From: JAJPKK01 sp963702755
GTDB taxonomy: Bacteria; Pseudomonadota; Alphaproteobacteria; Rhizobiales; Xanthobacteraceae
Direction of reading: 5' to 3'
NCBI GenBank assembly: GCA_963702755.1
Contig: CAVPDZ010000004.1
Span: 124,001 to 188,000 of the forward strand
DNA length: 64,000 nt
The notes under the pieces are model-generated. The model was not told the origin of the DNA and did not search any database. It saw only the letters and a list, made by a program, of their open reading frames with translations. The stretch's first letter is position 1; each line of letters begins with the position of its first letter. The position numbers and the translations under genes are program-made. Shown here one piece after another: positions 44,984-53,969 of the stretch.

Positions 44984-45731
44984 TCAATGCCCCAGATAGA
45001 CTTCCTTGACCTGCGGATCGTTCTGGATCTTCGCCATATTGCCCTCCGCCAGGACCTTGCCCTGGTGCAGCACCGTCACCCGGTGCGCGATGCTCTCGAC
45101 GAACTTCATGTCGTGTTCGATGACGACGACGGCACGTCCTTTGGAGACGCGGCCGAGCAGCTCAGCCGTGCGCGTCGCGTTCCGACACGCTCATGCCGGC
45201 CACCGGCTCGTCGAGCATCAGAAGTTCGGGGTCCTGCATCAGCAGCATGCCGATCTCGAGCCACTGCTTCTGGCCGTGGCTCAAGGTCTCGGCCATGCGG
45301 TCGAGCTGGTCTTCGAGGAAAATCATGCCCGCGATCTCGCGCACCCGCTCGATGACTTCCGGGGTGCGCTGCCAGAACAGCGCGCCGCCGACGTTGCGGC
45401 CGCGCGGCACCGAGATTTCGAGGTTCTCGAATACGGTCAGGTCTTCGTAGATCGACGGCGTCTGGAATTTGCGGCCGATGCCGCGCCGGACGATCTGGTG
45501 CTCCTTGAGCCCGGTGATCTCCTCATCCTTGAACTTGATCGAACCGCTCGACACCTTGGTGCGGCCGCAGATGAGATCGAGCACTGTGGTCTTGCCGGCC
45601 CCGTTGGGGCCGATGATGACGCGCAGCTCGTCCTTGTCGATGTAGAGGTTGAGGCCGTTGACCGCCTTGAACCCGTCAAACGAGACCGTGACGTCTTCAA
45701 GCGCGAGGAGAAAATCGGTGCTGGACGACAT
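44984..45731 (-). CDS. urtD: Urea/amide ABC transporter ATP-binding protein UrtD, one frameshift
   Basis: A UrtD/LivG-type ATPase. Walker A GPNGAGKTTVLDLI, FKDEEITGLKEHQIVRRGIGRKFQTPSIYEDLTVFENLEIS, signature LSHGQKQWLEIGMLL (the S-H-G-Q-K-Q-W-L-E-I form specific for UrtD) and Walker B LLMLDEPVAGMS are in frame. Near 45170, just after VSERDA, the frame is shifted. The correct continuation TAELLGRVSKGRAVVVIEHDMKFVESIAHRVTVLHQGKVLAEGNMAKIQNDPQVKEVYLGH, including the H-loop His, ends at 44984. The gene is complete apart from this shift. Confidence 0.85.
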
Positions 45732-45740
45732 GGGCGGCTC

Positions 45741-46862
45741 CTATTCGGCCGCTTGCGGGCTTGGATGGCCGACGGTGCGGCGTCCCCTGAACCGGCCGAT
45801 GAGCGGCACGAGCTGATCGGTGACGAGACCGGCGAGCCCGCGCGGGAAGGCGAGGACGACGACAATGAACAGGCCGCCCATGGCGAACAGCCACAGCTCC
45901 GGAAAGCTTTCGGAAAAGATGGTCTTGCCCCAGTTGACGAGGAGCGTGCCGACGACCGCGCCGACCAGCGAGTGACGGCCGCCGACCGCGCAGAAGATCA
46001 CCATATCGATCGACGGCACGATGCCGACGAATGACGGCGACATGAACCCGACCTGCAGGGTGAACATGGCGCCGCCGACCGCCGCGAGAGCTGATGCCAA
46101 GCAGAAAACAAATATCTTGAAGTTCGCGACGTCATAGCCGGAGAACCGCACGCGGTCCTCCTTGTCGCGCACGGCGACGAGGATGCGCCCAAGTTTGCTG
46201 GAGATCACGAACCGCGCCAGCAGCATCGATCCGAGCAGCAGCGCGCAGCACACGAAGTAGAGGATGTACTTCGCATGGTCGGTGCGGATGTCCCAGCCGA
46301 GCAGCGTGCGCAGATCGGTGATGCCGTTGATGCCGCCGGTGTAATCCTGGCGCCCGACGATCAGGATCGTCATCACCGCAGCAAGGGCCTGGGTAATGAT
46401 GGCGAAATAGACGCCGCCGACCCGGCGCTTGAACATAGCGACGCCGACGATGAATGCGAAGATCGTCGGCACCAGAATGACGGCGATAAGCGCAAACGGC
46501 AGATATTTGAACGGCACCCAGAAGAACGGCAGCTCGGTGAGCTGATTCCAGTCCATGAAGTCCGGAATCCCCGGGGTGGACTGGATCTTGGTGTTCGCCA
46601 CGCTCGATGCTTCGAGCTTGAGGAACATCGCCATGCAGTAGCCGCCGAGACCGAAGAACACGCCCTGGCCGAGGCTCAGGATTCCCGTGTAGCCCCAGCA
46701 CAGCACGAGGCCGACGGCGACGAAGGCGTAGGTCAGGTACTTGCCGACGAGGTTGAGACGGAAGTTGTCGAGGAGCAGCGGCAAAACCACCAGGATCAGG
46801 ATGGCGACCAGGACGAAGCCGATCAGTTCGAGACTGCGATTGTTCTTGATCATTGCCGACAT
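45741..46862 (-). CDS. urtC: Urea/amide ABC transporter permease UrtC
   Basis: A 373-residue inner-membrane permease of the LivM/UrtC family with about ten helices. The YLTYAFVAVGLVLCWGYTGILSLGQGVFFGLGGYCMAMFLKL segment, GGVYFAIITQALAAVMTILIVGRQDYTGGINGITDL and the coupling motif region VRDKEDRVRFSGYDVANFKIFVFCLASALAAVGGAMFTLQVGF identify it. It follows urtB by 15 bases and pairs with it as the transmembrane channel. Confidence 0.92.
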   Translation of the reverse strand: MSAMIKNNRSLELIGFVLVAILILVVLPLLLDNFRLNLVGKYLTYAFVAVGLVLCWGYTGILSLGQGVFFGLGGYCMAMFLKLEASSVANTKIQSTPGIPDFMDWNQLTELPFFWVPFKYLPFALIAVILVPTIFAFIVGVAMFKRRVGGVYFAIITQALAAVMTILIVGRQDYTGGINGITDLRTLLGWDIRTDHAKYILYFVCCALLLGSMLLARFVISSKLGRILVAVRDKEDRVRFSGYDVANFKIFVFCLASALAAVGGAMFTLQVGFMSPSFVGIVPSIDMVIFCAVGGRHSLVGAVVGTLLVNWGKTIFSESFPELWLFAMGGLFIVVVLAFPRGLAGLVTDQLVPLIGRFRGRRTVGHPSPQAAE

Positions 46863-46877
46863 GGTTCACCTTTTGGA

Positions 46878-47804
46878 TCACCTTCTGACCTTGAGGACGA
46901 ACAGGCCCTGCGGTCGCAACATGAGGAGGCCGATGACGATCAGCAGCGTCAGCACTTTCGCCATCGAACCCGACATGAAGAATTCGAGCGTCGACTGCGA
47001 CTGGGAGATCGTCAGGGCCGATGCGATGGTGCCGAGCAGGCTTTGCGCGCCGCCGAACACGACGACGAGAAAGGTGTCGACGATATAGAGCTGGCCGGCG
47101 GTCGGGCCCGTCGACCCGATCATCGTGAACGCCGAGCCGGCGATGCCGGCGATGCCGCAGCCAAGCCCGAATGTCAGCTGATCGATATGCCGCGTGTCGA
47201 TGCCGACGGCTTCGCTCATGGTGCGATTGGCGACGACGGCGCGAACCTGGAGACCCCAACGCGACCGGTACATCAAGACCGCCACCACCGCGGTGATGAC
47301 GAGCGTGAGCCCCATCACGAACAGGCCGTTGATCTGCACCTCGATGGACTCGGTGACATGAAGCGCGCCCATCATCCATGGCGGCAACTCAACGCCGACC
47401 TCGCGCGCACCGAAGATCGAGCGGAATGCCTGCTGCATGATCAGGCTCAATCCCCAGGTCGCAAGCAGGGTATCAAGCGGCCGCGCATAGAGGTGACGTA
47501 TCAGCAGCCACTCAACCGCGAGGCCAAGCGCGCCCGACACGATGAAGGCCACCGCCATCGCGACGAAGAAGTATCCGGGATAGAGACCGGGCAGATAGGT
47601 CTGACACAGGTGCGAGCACAGATATGTCATGTAGGCGCCGAGGATCATGAACTCGCCGTGCGCCATGTTGATCACGCCCATCTGGCCGAAGATGATGGCG
47701 AGACCCAGCGCCATCAGTACGAAGACCGAAAACAGGATCAGGCCGGCAAAGCCTTGCATCGCCAGGATCGAGCCCCATTCGCCAAGCGAATAGCCCATGA
47801 GCAT
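46878..47804 (-). CDS. urtB: Urea/amide ABC transporter permease UrtB
   Basis: A 308-residue permease of the LivH/UrtB family. It has VLMALGLAIIFGQMGVINMAHGEFMILGAYMTYL, the ARPLDTLLATWGLSLIMQQAFRSIFGAREVGVELPPWM loop typical of UrtB, RAVVANRTMSEAVGIDTRHIDQLTFGLGCGIAGIAGSAFTMIGSTGPTAGQLYIVDTFLVVVFGGAQSLLG and a C-terminal helix. It is 103 bases after urtA. Confidence 0.92.
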   Translation of the reverse strand: MLMGYSLGEWGSILAMQGFAGLILFSVFVLMALGLAIIFGQMGVINMAHGEFMILGAYMTYLCSHLCQTYLPGLYPGYFFVAMAVAFIVSGALGLAVEWLLIRHLYARPLDTLLATWGLSLIMQQAFRSIFGAREVGVELPPWMMGALHVTESIEVQINGLFVMGLTLVITAVVAVLMYRSRWGLQVRAVVANRTMSEAVGIDTRHIDQLTFGLGCGIAGIAGSAFTMIGSTGPTAGQLYIVDTFLVVVFGGAQSLLGTIASALTISQSQSTLEFFMSGSMAKVLTLLIVIGLLMLRPQGLFVLKVRR

Positions 47805-47907
47805 GTGCGGCTCCTGCGTGTTGTGCGGCAGTATTCGAAAACGCGGCTTGTCTCGGTGCTTCGCCCCGGCGCTTGGAAAATGCGCCGGGGCGATAAGCGG
47901 CGGCCCG

Positions 47908-49164
47908 TTATTGGTAGCCCTTCGGGAACGGATCGGGCTCCATCAGGTTCGCGGTCTCGTAAATGACGTCGTACTGACCGTCGGCACGGGCGCGGCCGAC
48001 GCGGGTCTTGCTCCACAGGTGATGGTTCTCGTGGATGCGCACGTAGCCTTCGGGCGCGCCGGTGAACTCGACGCCGGGCGATGCGGCAGCGACCTTGTCG
48101 ATGTCGAAGGAGCCCGCCTTCTCGACGGTCAGCTTCCACAGCCAGGGGCCGAGATAGGCGGCCTGGGTGACGTCGCCGATCACGGTCTTGTCGCCCCACA
48201 TTTTATGGAAGGCGGCGACGAACGCTTTGTTGTTGTCGTTCTTGAGCGACTGGAAGTACTTCATGCACGCATAGGCGCCGACGATGTTCTCGCCGCCGAT
48301 GCCGTCGATTTCGTCCTCGGTAACCGAGATCGTCATTAGCGTCTGTTTGTTGAGATCGATGCCGGCGGCTTTGAGCTGCTTGTAGAAAGCGACGTTGGAG
48401 CCGCCGACGATGATCGCGTAGATCACGTCGGGCTTCGACAGCTTCATCTTGTTGATGACGGAATTGAACTGCGTCGAGCCGAGCGGGAAGTATTCTTCGC
48501 CGAGCACCTTCAGCTTGAGCACGTTTTCGATGTGCTTGCGCGCGATCTTGTTCGACGTGCGCGGCCAGATGTAGTCGGACCCCAGGAGATAGAAGGTCTT
48601 GGCGCTCTTCTCCTTCTGCACCCAGTCGAGGCCCGCGAGGATTTGCTGCGTCGCTTCCTGGCCGGTGTAGATGACGTTCTTCGACTGTTCGAGACCTTCA
48701 TAGAACGTCGGGTAGTAGAGCATTCCGTTGTATTGCTCGAACACCGGTAGCACGGCTTTGCGCGAGGCCGAGGTCCAGCAGCCCATGACGGAGGCGACCT
48801 TGTCGTTGACGAGGAGCTTCTTTGCCTTTTCGGCAAAGGTCGGCCAGTCGCTCGCGCCGTCTTCCTGAATGAACTTGATCTTGCGGCCGAGCACGCCGCC
48901 CTGCGCGTTGATCTGCTCGATCGCAAGTTTCTCCGCCTCGACGGAGCCGGTCTCCGAGATGGCCATGGTGCCGGTCACGGAATGAAGGATGCCGACCGTG
49001 ACTTCGGTGTCAGTAACTGCAAGGCCGGTGGTATTGACCTTCGCGGTCGGGAATTGTTGCGCAAGAGCGTGCGGCGGCAGCAGCGCGGCTGCCGACATCG
49101 CGGCTGTGCCCATGAGCAATTTACGGCGGGACAAGGGTTCGATTTTCGGGATTTCAAATGACAT
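47908..49164 (-). CDS. urtA: Urea/amide ABC transporter substrate-binding protein UrtA (FmdD-like)
   Basis: A 418-residue periplasmic receptor. The leader LSRRKLLMGTAAMSAAALLPPHALAQQ is Tat-like. The type I fold has VTVGILHSVTGTMAISETGSVEAEKLAIEQINAQGGVLGRKIKFIQEDGASDWPTFAEKAKKLLVNDKVASVMGCWTSASRKAVLPVFEQYNGMLYYPTFYEG, typical of UrtA and of the FmdD amide-binding protein of Methylophilus. With fmdAB downstream, short-chain amides as well as urea are likely ligands. The gene heads the operon, divergent from the sensor kinase. Confidence 0.9.
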   Translation of the reverse strand: MSFEIPKIEPLSRRKLLMGTAAMSAAALLPPHALAQQFPTAKVNTTGLAVTDTEVTVGILHSVTGTMAISETGSVEAEKLAIEQINAQGGVLGRKIKFIQEDGASDWPTFAEKAKKLLVNDKVASVMGCWTSASRKAVLPVFEQYNGMLYYPTFYEGLEQSKNVIYTGQEATQQILAGLDWVQKEKSAKTFYLLGSDYIWPRTSNKIARKHIENVLKLKVLGEEYFPLGSTQFNSVINKMKLSKPDVIYAIIVGGSNVAFYKQLKAAGIDLNKQTLMTISVTEDEIDGIGGENIVGAYACMKYFQSLKNDNNKAFVAAFHKMWGDKTVIGDVTQAAYLGPWLWKLTVEKAGSFDIDKVAAASPGVEFTGAPEGYVRIHENHHLWSKTRVGRARADGQYDVIYETANLMEPDPFPKGYQ

Positions 49165-49585
49165 GCGGCGCCTCGCTTCGTTGATCGGTGGGGACGGAGG
49201 GCGACCTGCCCCCTCGGACCGATAGTGAAGCGGCCATACCGCAATGCAGCATACGTCAATTGACGTATGTTCCTACGCAATTTTACCCATCACAGTGTTG
49301 GTCAGGAACGGTGAGTGCGCCGAAGCGTCCGAGCCGATCGCGCGGCAGGCGGTTTATGCCTCATATTGCAGCGGAAACTGCCGGGACTTTCGTCACGTCG
49401 GTGGAACGATTTCAGCATAAAGTGGACCGTCGACGGGGTCGTCGCTGTCTCCCGGCGAGGAGGCGTGAGGTATTTTTGCAATGCAATAAGTGCCGCAAGG
49501 AACAGTTGCGGAAACGGGATCGCAGCGGAGAAGAAAAAACCGAAAGAGGAGCCGTCCAGGCGAGCGAGCTGACAGGAGGAGCAGG
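49165..49585. other. Divergent regulatory region between urtA and the sensor kinase
   Basis: No coding region is seen in these 421 bases. A perfect 20-bp palindrome (49250-49269) lies 86 bases upstream of urtA. A strong ribosome-binding site (AGGAGGAGCAGG) precedes the kinase ATG at 49586. No further promoter could be assigned with confidence. Confidence 0.6.
49250..49269. promoter_or_regulatory. Perfect 20-bp palindrome, candidate operator
   Basis: CATACGTCAATTGACGTATG is its own reverse complement. The centre CAATTG is flanked on each side by ACGT-type half sites, and each strand contains TTGACG, a -35-like hexamer facing urtA or the kinase gene. Size and symmetry fit a dimeric regulator, for example the LuxR-type response regulator at 52947. 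This is inference. Confidence 0.6.
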
Positions 49586-52500
49586 ATGACTGCTCATCAA
49601 CGTATCGTTCGCGTCCGGCGAAACTATAACCAGTGGGTCGCCAATCAGACCCTCGAAGATTATGCGCTGCGCTTCACCGCGAAGAGCGCGCGTCGGTGGT
49701 CGAGCTTGCGCGCGTCGCCAACACCGCTATCGGCGCGATCTCGTTTCTCGCTCTTGAAGCGATCGGCGGCGCCGTCACCCTCAACTACGGATTTGTCAAT
49801 GCGACCGGCGGCTATTATGGCCGTTGGCGCTCTTATTTTCCTGACCGGGGTGCCGATTGCCTACTACGCCGCGAAATACGGCGTCGACATCGACCTCCTG
49901 ACGCGCGGCGCGGGGTTCGGTTATATCGGCTCGACCATTACGTCGTTGATCTACGCGTCGTTCACGTTCCTGTTTTTCGCCATCGAAGCGGCGATCATGT
50001 CGCTCGCGCTGGAATTGTGGTTCGGCATCCCGCTGTCGATCGCCTACGTCATCAGCTCGCTGGTGATCATTCCGCTCGTCACCCACGGCATTACGTTCAT
50101 CAGCCGGCTGCAGCTTTGGACGCAGCCGATATGGGTCGTCCTTCACGTCTTGCCGTTTCTTTTTATCGCCGTCTACGACGCGCCGTCGTTTGAGGAGTGG
50201 ACGCATTACGAGGGGAGCACCGGCGCGGGCGGCGAGTTCAATCTCATTTTGTTCGGCGCAGCCTCGACCGTGGTGTTCTCGCTCATCGCGCAGATCGGTG
50301 AGCAGGTCGACTTTCTGCGCTTCCTGCCCGCGCAACGGCGATCGAGCACGTGGTGGATCGCCTATCTCACCGCCGGTCCGGGCTGGATCGTCCCCGGCCT
50401 GGTGAAGCTGCTCGCCGGGTCTTTTCTCGCTTATCTCGCCGTGAGCCACCTGGTGCCGGTGGATAAGGCCGCAGAGCCCACGCAGATGTATCTCGTCGCG
50501 TTCCAGGAAGTGTTTTCCTCGCCGCGGCTGGCGCTCGCCTTCACCTGCACGTTCGTCATCGTCTCCCAGATCAAGATCAACGTCACCAATGCCTATGCGG
50601 GTTCGATCGCGTGGTCGAACTTCTTCTCGCGTCTCACGCATAGTCATCCCGGCCGCGTCGTCTGGCTCGTCTTCAATGTCGCCATCGCCCTGCTGCTGAT
50701 GGAGCTCGGCATATTCAAGGCGCTCGAACACATCCTCGGCCTCTATTCGCTGGTGGCCGTGGCGTGGGTCGGCGCGCTGGTGTCCGATCTCGTCGTCAAC
50801 AAGCCGCTCGGACTGAGTCCGCCGTTCATCGAGTTCAAGCGCGCCCACCTCTACGACATCAATCCGGTGGGCGTCGGCTCCATGATGCTGGCAACGCTGA
50901 TGGGCGTCCTTGCGTATTCCGGGGCCATGGGCGCAACGCTTCAGGCGCTCGCGAGCTTCGTCGCCCTTGGCGTTGCCTTTGCGTCAGCGCCGGCAATCGC
51001 CGCCGTCACCCGCGGCAAATACTATCTGGCGCGCGCGCCGCGCACGGTGACCGGCGGCCCGGCGACCGTGCGCTGCTGCATTTGCGAGCACCATTTCGAG
51101 GCCGAAGATATGGCGCAGTGCCCCGCCTACTCCGGACCGATCTGCTCGCTGTGCTGCTCGCTCGAAGCGCGATGTCACGATTTCTGCAAGCCGGCCTCTC
51201 GTCTTTCGCATCAGGTCGGCACGTGGATGAGCCGGACCTTGCCGGCCTGGATGGTGCGCTCGATCAATGCCGACATCAGTCACTTCGTCGGCGTGCTGCT
51301 GCTGTTCGCGGCAATCATCGGATCGGTGCTGCTGTTCGTCTATTTCCAGGTGTCCTTCGAGCCGAACGTACACAAGGAAATCCTGCGCTCGGCGCTGTGG
51401 ACGGTGTTCTTCATCCTGGCGATCGTCGCCGGCGTCGCGGCGTGGCTGTTCGTGCTCGTGCATGAGAGCCGCCGCGTCGCCGAAGAGGAGAGCCGGCGAC
51501 AGACCGAACTGCTGATGCAGGAAATCGAGGCGCACAAGCGCACCGACGCCAAGTTGCAGGAAGCCAAGGAGAAGGCGGAAGCGGCCAGCAAGGCGAAGAG
51601 CCGCTACGTGGTGGGGCTCAGCCACGAATTGCGGACGCCGCTCAATGCCGTCGTCGGCTATGCGCAAATCCTCGAGCGCGATCCTGCGATCCCCACCCGC
51701 AGGCTCGATGCGATCCAGGTGGTCCGCCGCAATGCCGAGTATCTCTCCGGGCTGATCGACGGCTTGCTCGATATATCGAAGATCGAGGCTGGCCGCTTCG
51801 AGGTGAACCGCAACGAAGTACGGCTGCGCGAATTCCTCGACCAGCTCGTGGCCATGTTCCGGCTTCAGGCCGCCGCCAAGGGCATCGAGTTTCGCTTCGT
51901 GACGTCGCAGAACCTGCCGACCGCGGTCTATACCGACGAAAACCGACTGCGCCAGATTCTCATCAATCTCCTGTCCAACGCCATCAAGTTCACCGACAAG
52001 GGGCATGTCACCATGCGGGTCGGCTACCGCAATCAGGTCGCCCGCTTCGAGGTCGAGGACAGCGGCATCGGCATTCACCGCGACGATGTCGAGCGCATCT
52101 TCCAGCCGTTCGAGCGCGCGAAACACGGCCCGGTCAGTGCACAGGCCGGCACCGGCCTTGGCCTCACCATCACGAAGATGTTGGCCGAGATCATGGGCGG
52201 CGAGATCACCGTGCGCAGCGAGCCGGGACGCGGCAGCACCTTCCAGGTGAAGCTGATGCTGTCCGAGGTGATGCGGCCGCGCAGCGGCCTGCCGATCGAA
52301 CATCGCCTATGCGGCTATGAGGGGCCGCGCCAAACCATTCTCGTCGTCGATGACGACAAGATTCATCGCGACCTCGTGCGCGAACTCCTGGAGCCGCTCG
52401 GCTTCGCCGTCATGACCGCGGCGAACGGCGCGGAATGCCTCGCGATGATCGGCGATTGCCGCCCCAGTCTGGTCCTCCTCGACGTGTCGATGCCGGAAAT

Positions 52501-52957
52501 GGACGGGTGGGAGGTCGCGCGGCAGATCCGCCAAAGGCTGCGCGAACGCCCGGCGATCATCATGCTGTCGGCGATCACCCTGGAAAAGGATCGCGAACTC
52601 GCGCCCGACCGTGCCTACGACGAATACATGATCAAGCCGATCGATCTTCGGCAGTTGCTCGAGAAATTCCAGACCTTGCTCGACATCAAGTGGACCATGG
52701 AGCCGACCGATAGCGGCACCCGGCGGGCGATGCCGTCGACGAAATCCGGTGTGCTGCCGGCCGACGAGCTCGATGCACTGATTACACTTGGCCAGATCGG
52801 ACATTATCGCGGCATCACGGCGCGGCTCGACGACATCGATAGCCGCTTGCCGGAGCTCGCCGGGTCGACGGCCGAGCTGCGCGCCATTCTCAATTCGTTC
52901 AACCTCACTCACTTGCTCGCTGTCCTGGAGATGCAGCGGAAAGTTCATGCGCGCTAA
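49586..52957 (+). CDS. Permease-fused hybrid sensor histidine kinase/response regulator
   Basis: A 1123-residue protein. Residues about 1-485 are a multi-helix NCS1-like permease module (YNQWVANQTLEDYALRFT, YGVDIDLLTRGAGFGYIGSTITSLIYA, LQLWTQPIWVVLHVLPF). A cysteine-rich segment follows (CCICEHHFEAEDMAQCPAYSGPICSLCC, about 495-535), then two helices (about 566-626), a coiled coil, HisKA with GLSHELRTPLNAVVGY (His near 680), HATPase_c (NLLSNAIKFTD, DSGIGI, GTGLGLTI), a receiver domain with LLDVSMPEMDG (Asp near 965) and a helical tail. About 100 bases (49700-49803) are read out of frame between two compensating indels, so the first helix is garbled. Probably senses a transported nitrogen compound; divergent from urtA and overlapping its response regulator. 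Confidence 0.85.
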   Translation: MTAHQRIVRVRRNYNQWVANQTLEDYALRFTAKSARRWSSLRASPTPLSARSRFSLLKRSAAPSPSTTDLSMRPAAIMAVGALIFLTGVPIAYYAAKYGVDIDLLTRGAGFGYIGSTITSLIYASFTFLFFAIEAAIMSLALELWFGIPLSIAYVISSLVIIPLVTHGITFISRLQLWTQPIWVVLHVLPFLFIAVYDAPSFEEWTHYEGSTGAGGEFNLILFGAASTVVFSLIAQIGEQVDFLRFLPAQRRSSTWWIAYLTAGPGWIVPGLVKLLAGSFLAYLAVSHLVPVDKAAEPTQMYLVAFQEVFSSPRLALAFTCTFVIVSQIKINVTNAYAGSIAWSNFFSRLTHSHPGRVVWLVFNVAIALLLMELGIFKALEHILGLYSLVAVAWVGALVSDLVVNKPLGLSPPFIEFKRAHLYDINPVGVGSMMLATLMGVLAYSGAMGATLQALASFVALGVAFASAPAIAAVTRGKYYLARAPRTVTGGPATVRCCICEHHFEAEDMAQCPAYSGPICSLCCSLEARCHDFCKPASRLSHQVGTWMSRTLPAWMVRSINADISHFVGVLLLFAAIIGSVLLFVYFQVSFEPNVHKEILRSALWTVFFILAIVAGVAAWLFVLVHESRRVAEEESRRQTELLMQEIEAHKRTDAKLQEAKEKAEAASKAKSRYVVGLSHELRTPLNAVVGYAQILERDPAIPTRRLDAIQVVRRNAEYLSGLIDGLLDISKIEAGRFEVNRNEVRLREFLDQLVAMFRLQAAAKGIEFRFVTSQNLPTAVYTDENRLRQILINLLSNAIKFTDKGHVTMRVGYRNQVARFEVEDSGIGIHRDDVERIFQPFERAKHGPVSAQAGTGLGLTITKMLAEIMGGEITVRSEPGRGSTFQVKLMLSEVMRPRSGLPIEHRLCGYEGPRQTILVVDDDKIHRDLVRELLEPLGFAVMTAANGAECLAMIGDCRPSLVLLDVSMPEMDGWEVARQIRQRLRERPAIIMLSAITLEKDRELAPDRAYDEYMIKPIDLRQLLEKFQTLLDIKWTMEPTDSGTRRAMPSTKSGVLPADELDALITLGQIGHYRGITARLDDIDSRLPELAGSTAELRAILNSFNLTHLLAVLEMQRKVHAR

Positions 52958-53876
52958 GGACGCTGGAGACATCGTACTGATCGTCGATGACTCGCCCGAC
53001 ACCCTGCGCATGCTGACCGATGCGCTGGAGGAGGCGGGCATGACGGCGCTCGTCGCCCTTGAAGGCGCCCAAGCGCTCGCGATCGCCGCGAAGATCACAC
53101 CCGACGTCATCCTGATGGATGCTATGATGCCGAGCATGGATGGCTTCGAGACTTGCCGCCGGCTCAAGCGCAACAAGGCGCTCGCCCATGTGCCGGTGAT
53201 CTTCATGACCGGCCTTAGCGACACCCAGGACATCATCAAGGGACTTGAGGCGGGCGGCGTCGACTATGTGACGAAGCCGATCGTGCCGGACGAATTGCTG
53301 GCACGCATACGCGTCCATCTTGCCAATGCCCGCCTCGCCCATAGCGCCCGCGCGGCGCTCGATGCATCCGGGCGCTACCTGCTAGCGACAGATACGTCGG
53401 GCCACGTGTTGTGGTACACGCCGCAGACAGCGACCTTTCTCGGCCTCGCCTTCGGTGACTTCCACGGCGCCGGCTATCTGTTGCCGGCGAACGTGCAGGA
53501 GTGGCTGCGGAACCGCGCCCACGCCGGCGCGAGCTTCACGCCGGATTGGGTCGCGCTCGCGAGCGATTCGAGTCCGTTCAAGTTCCAGCTGTCCTACGTG
53601 GGCGAGGTCGCCCCCGACGAAATCCTGTTGCGCCTCATCGAGACCGAGAGCGAGAAAGACAACCTCGTCCTCAAGCGCAAGCTGCAGCTCACCCAGCGCG
53701 AGTCCGAAGTTCTGATGTGGATCGCACGGGGCAAGTCGAACCGCGACATCGCGGAAATCCTCGACCTGAGCCCGCGGACCGTGAACAAGCACCTGGAGCA
53801 GATCTACGCCAAGCTCGGGGTCGAGAACCGCGCCTCCGCCGCCGCGCTCGCCGTCCGCATGCTCGGCGTGCGCTAG
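52947..53876 (+). CDS. Response regulator with LuxR-type DNA-binding domain
   Basis: A 309-residue protein. The ATG lies inside the end of the kinase gene (11-base overlap), showing coupled translation. The receiver domain (about 9-125) has VDDSPD, the phosphoacceptor in VILMDAMMPSMDGF, FMTGLSD and the Lys in YVTKPI. A central region (GRYLLATDTSGHVLWYTPQTATFLGL) is PAS-like. The C-terminal LuxR helix-turn-helix is LTQRESEVLMWIARGKSNRDIAEILDLSPRTVNKHLEQIYAKLGVENR. It is the likely output of the permease-kinase and a candidate regulator of the divergent urt-fmd operon. Confidence 0.9.
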   Translation: MRAKDAGDIVLIVDDSPDTLRMLTDALEEAGMTALVALEGAQALAIAAKITPDVILMDAMMPSMDGFETCRRLKRNKALAHVPVIFMTGLSDTQDIIKGLEAGGVDYVTKPIVPDELLARIRVHLANARLAHSARAALDASGRYLLATDTSGHVLWYTPQTATFLGLAFGDFHGAGYLLPANVQEWLRNRAHAGASFTPDWVALASDSSPFKFQLSYVGEVAPDEILLRLIETESEKDNLVLKRKLQLTQRESEVLMWIARGKSNRDIAEILDLSPRTVNKHLEQIYAKLGVENRASAAALAVRMLGVR

Positions 53877-53969
53877 CGCCTGCGCAGAAAGCCGAGCAGC
53901 ACGCGCGCTGAAGGTTCTCGTTGGATGTCCTTGGCCGTCCTGTATCACAGCGTAGAGATGGCCCGCTCT

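Noticed and set aside
46275..47966. 563-residue plus-strand frame across urtC and urtB
   Set aside because: It is rich in His, Asp, Glu and Arg without hydrophobic cores, as expected for the antisense of membrane protein genes.
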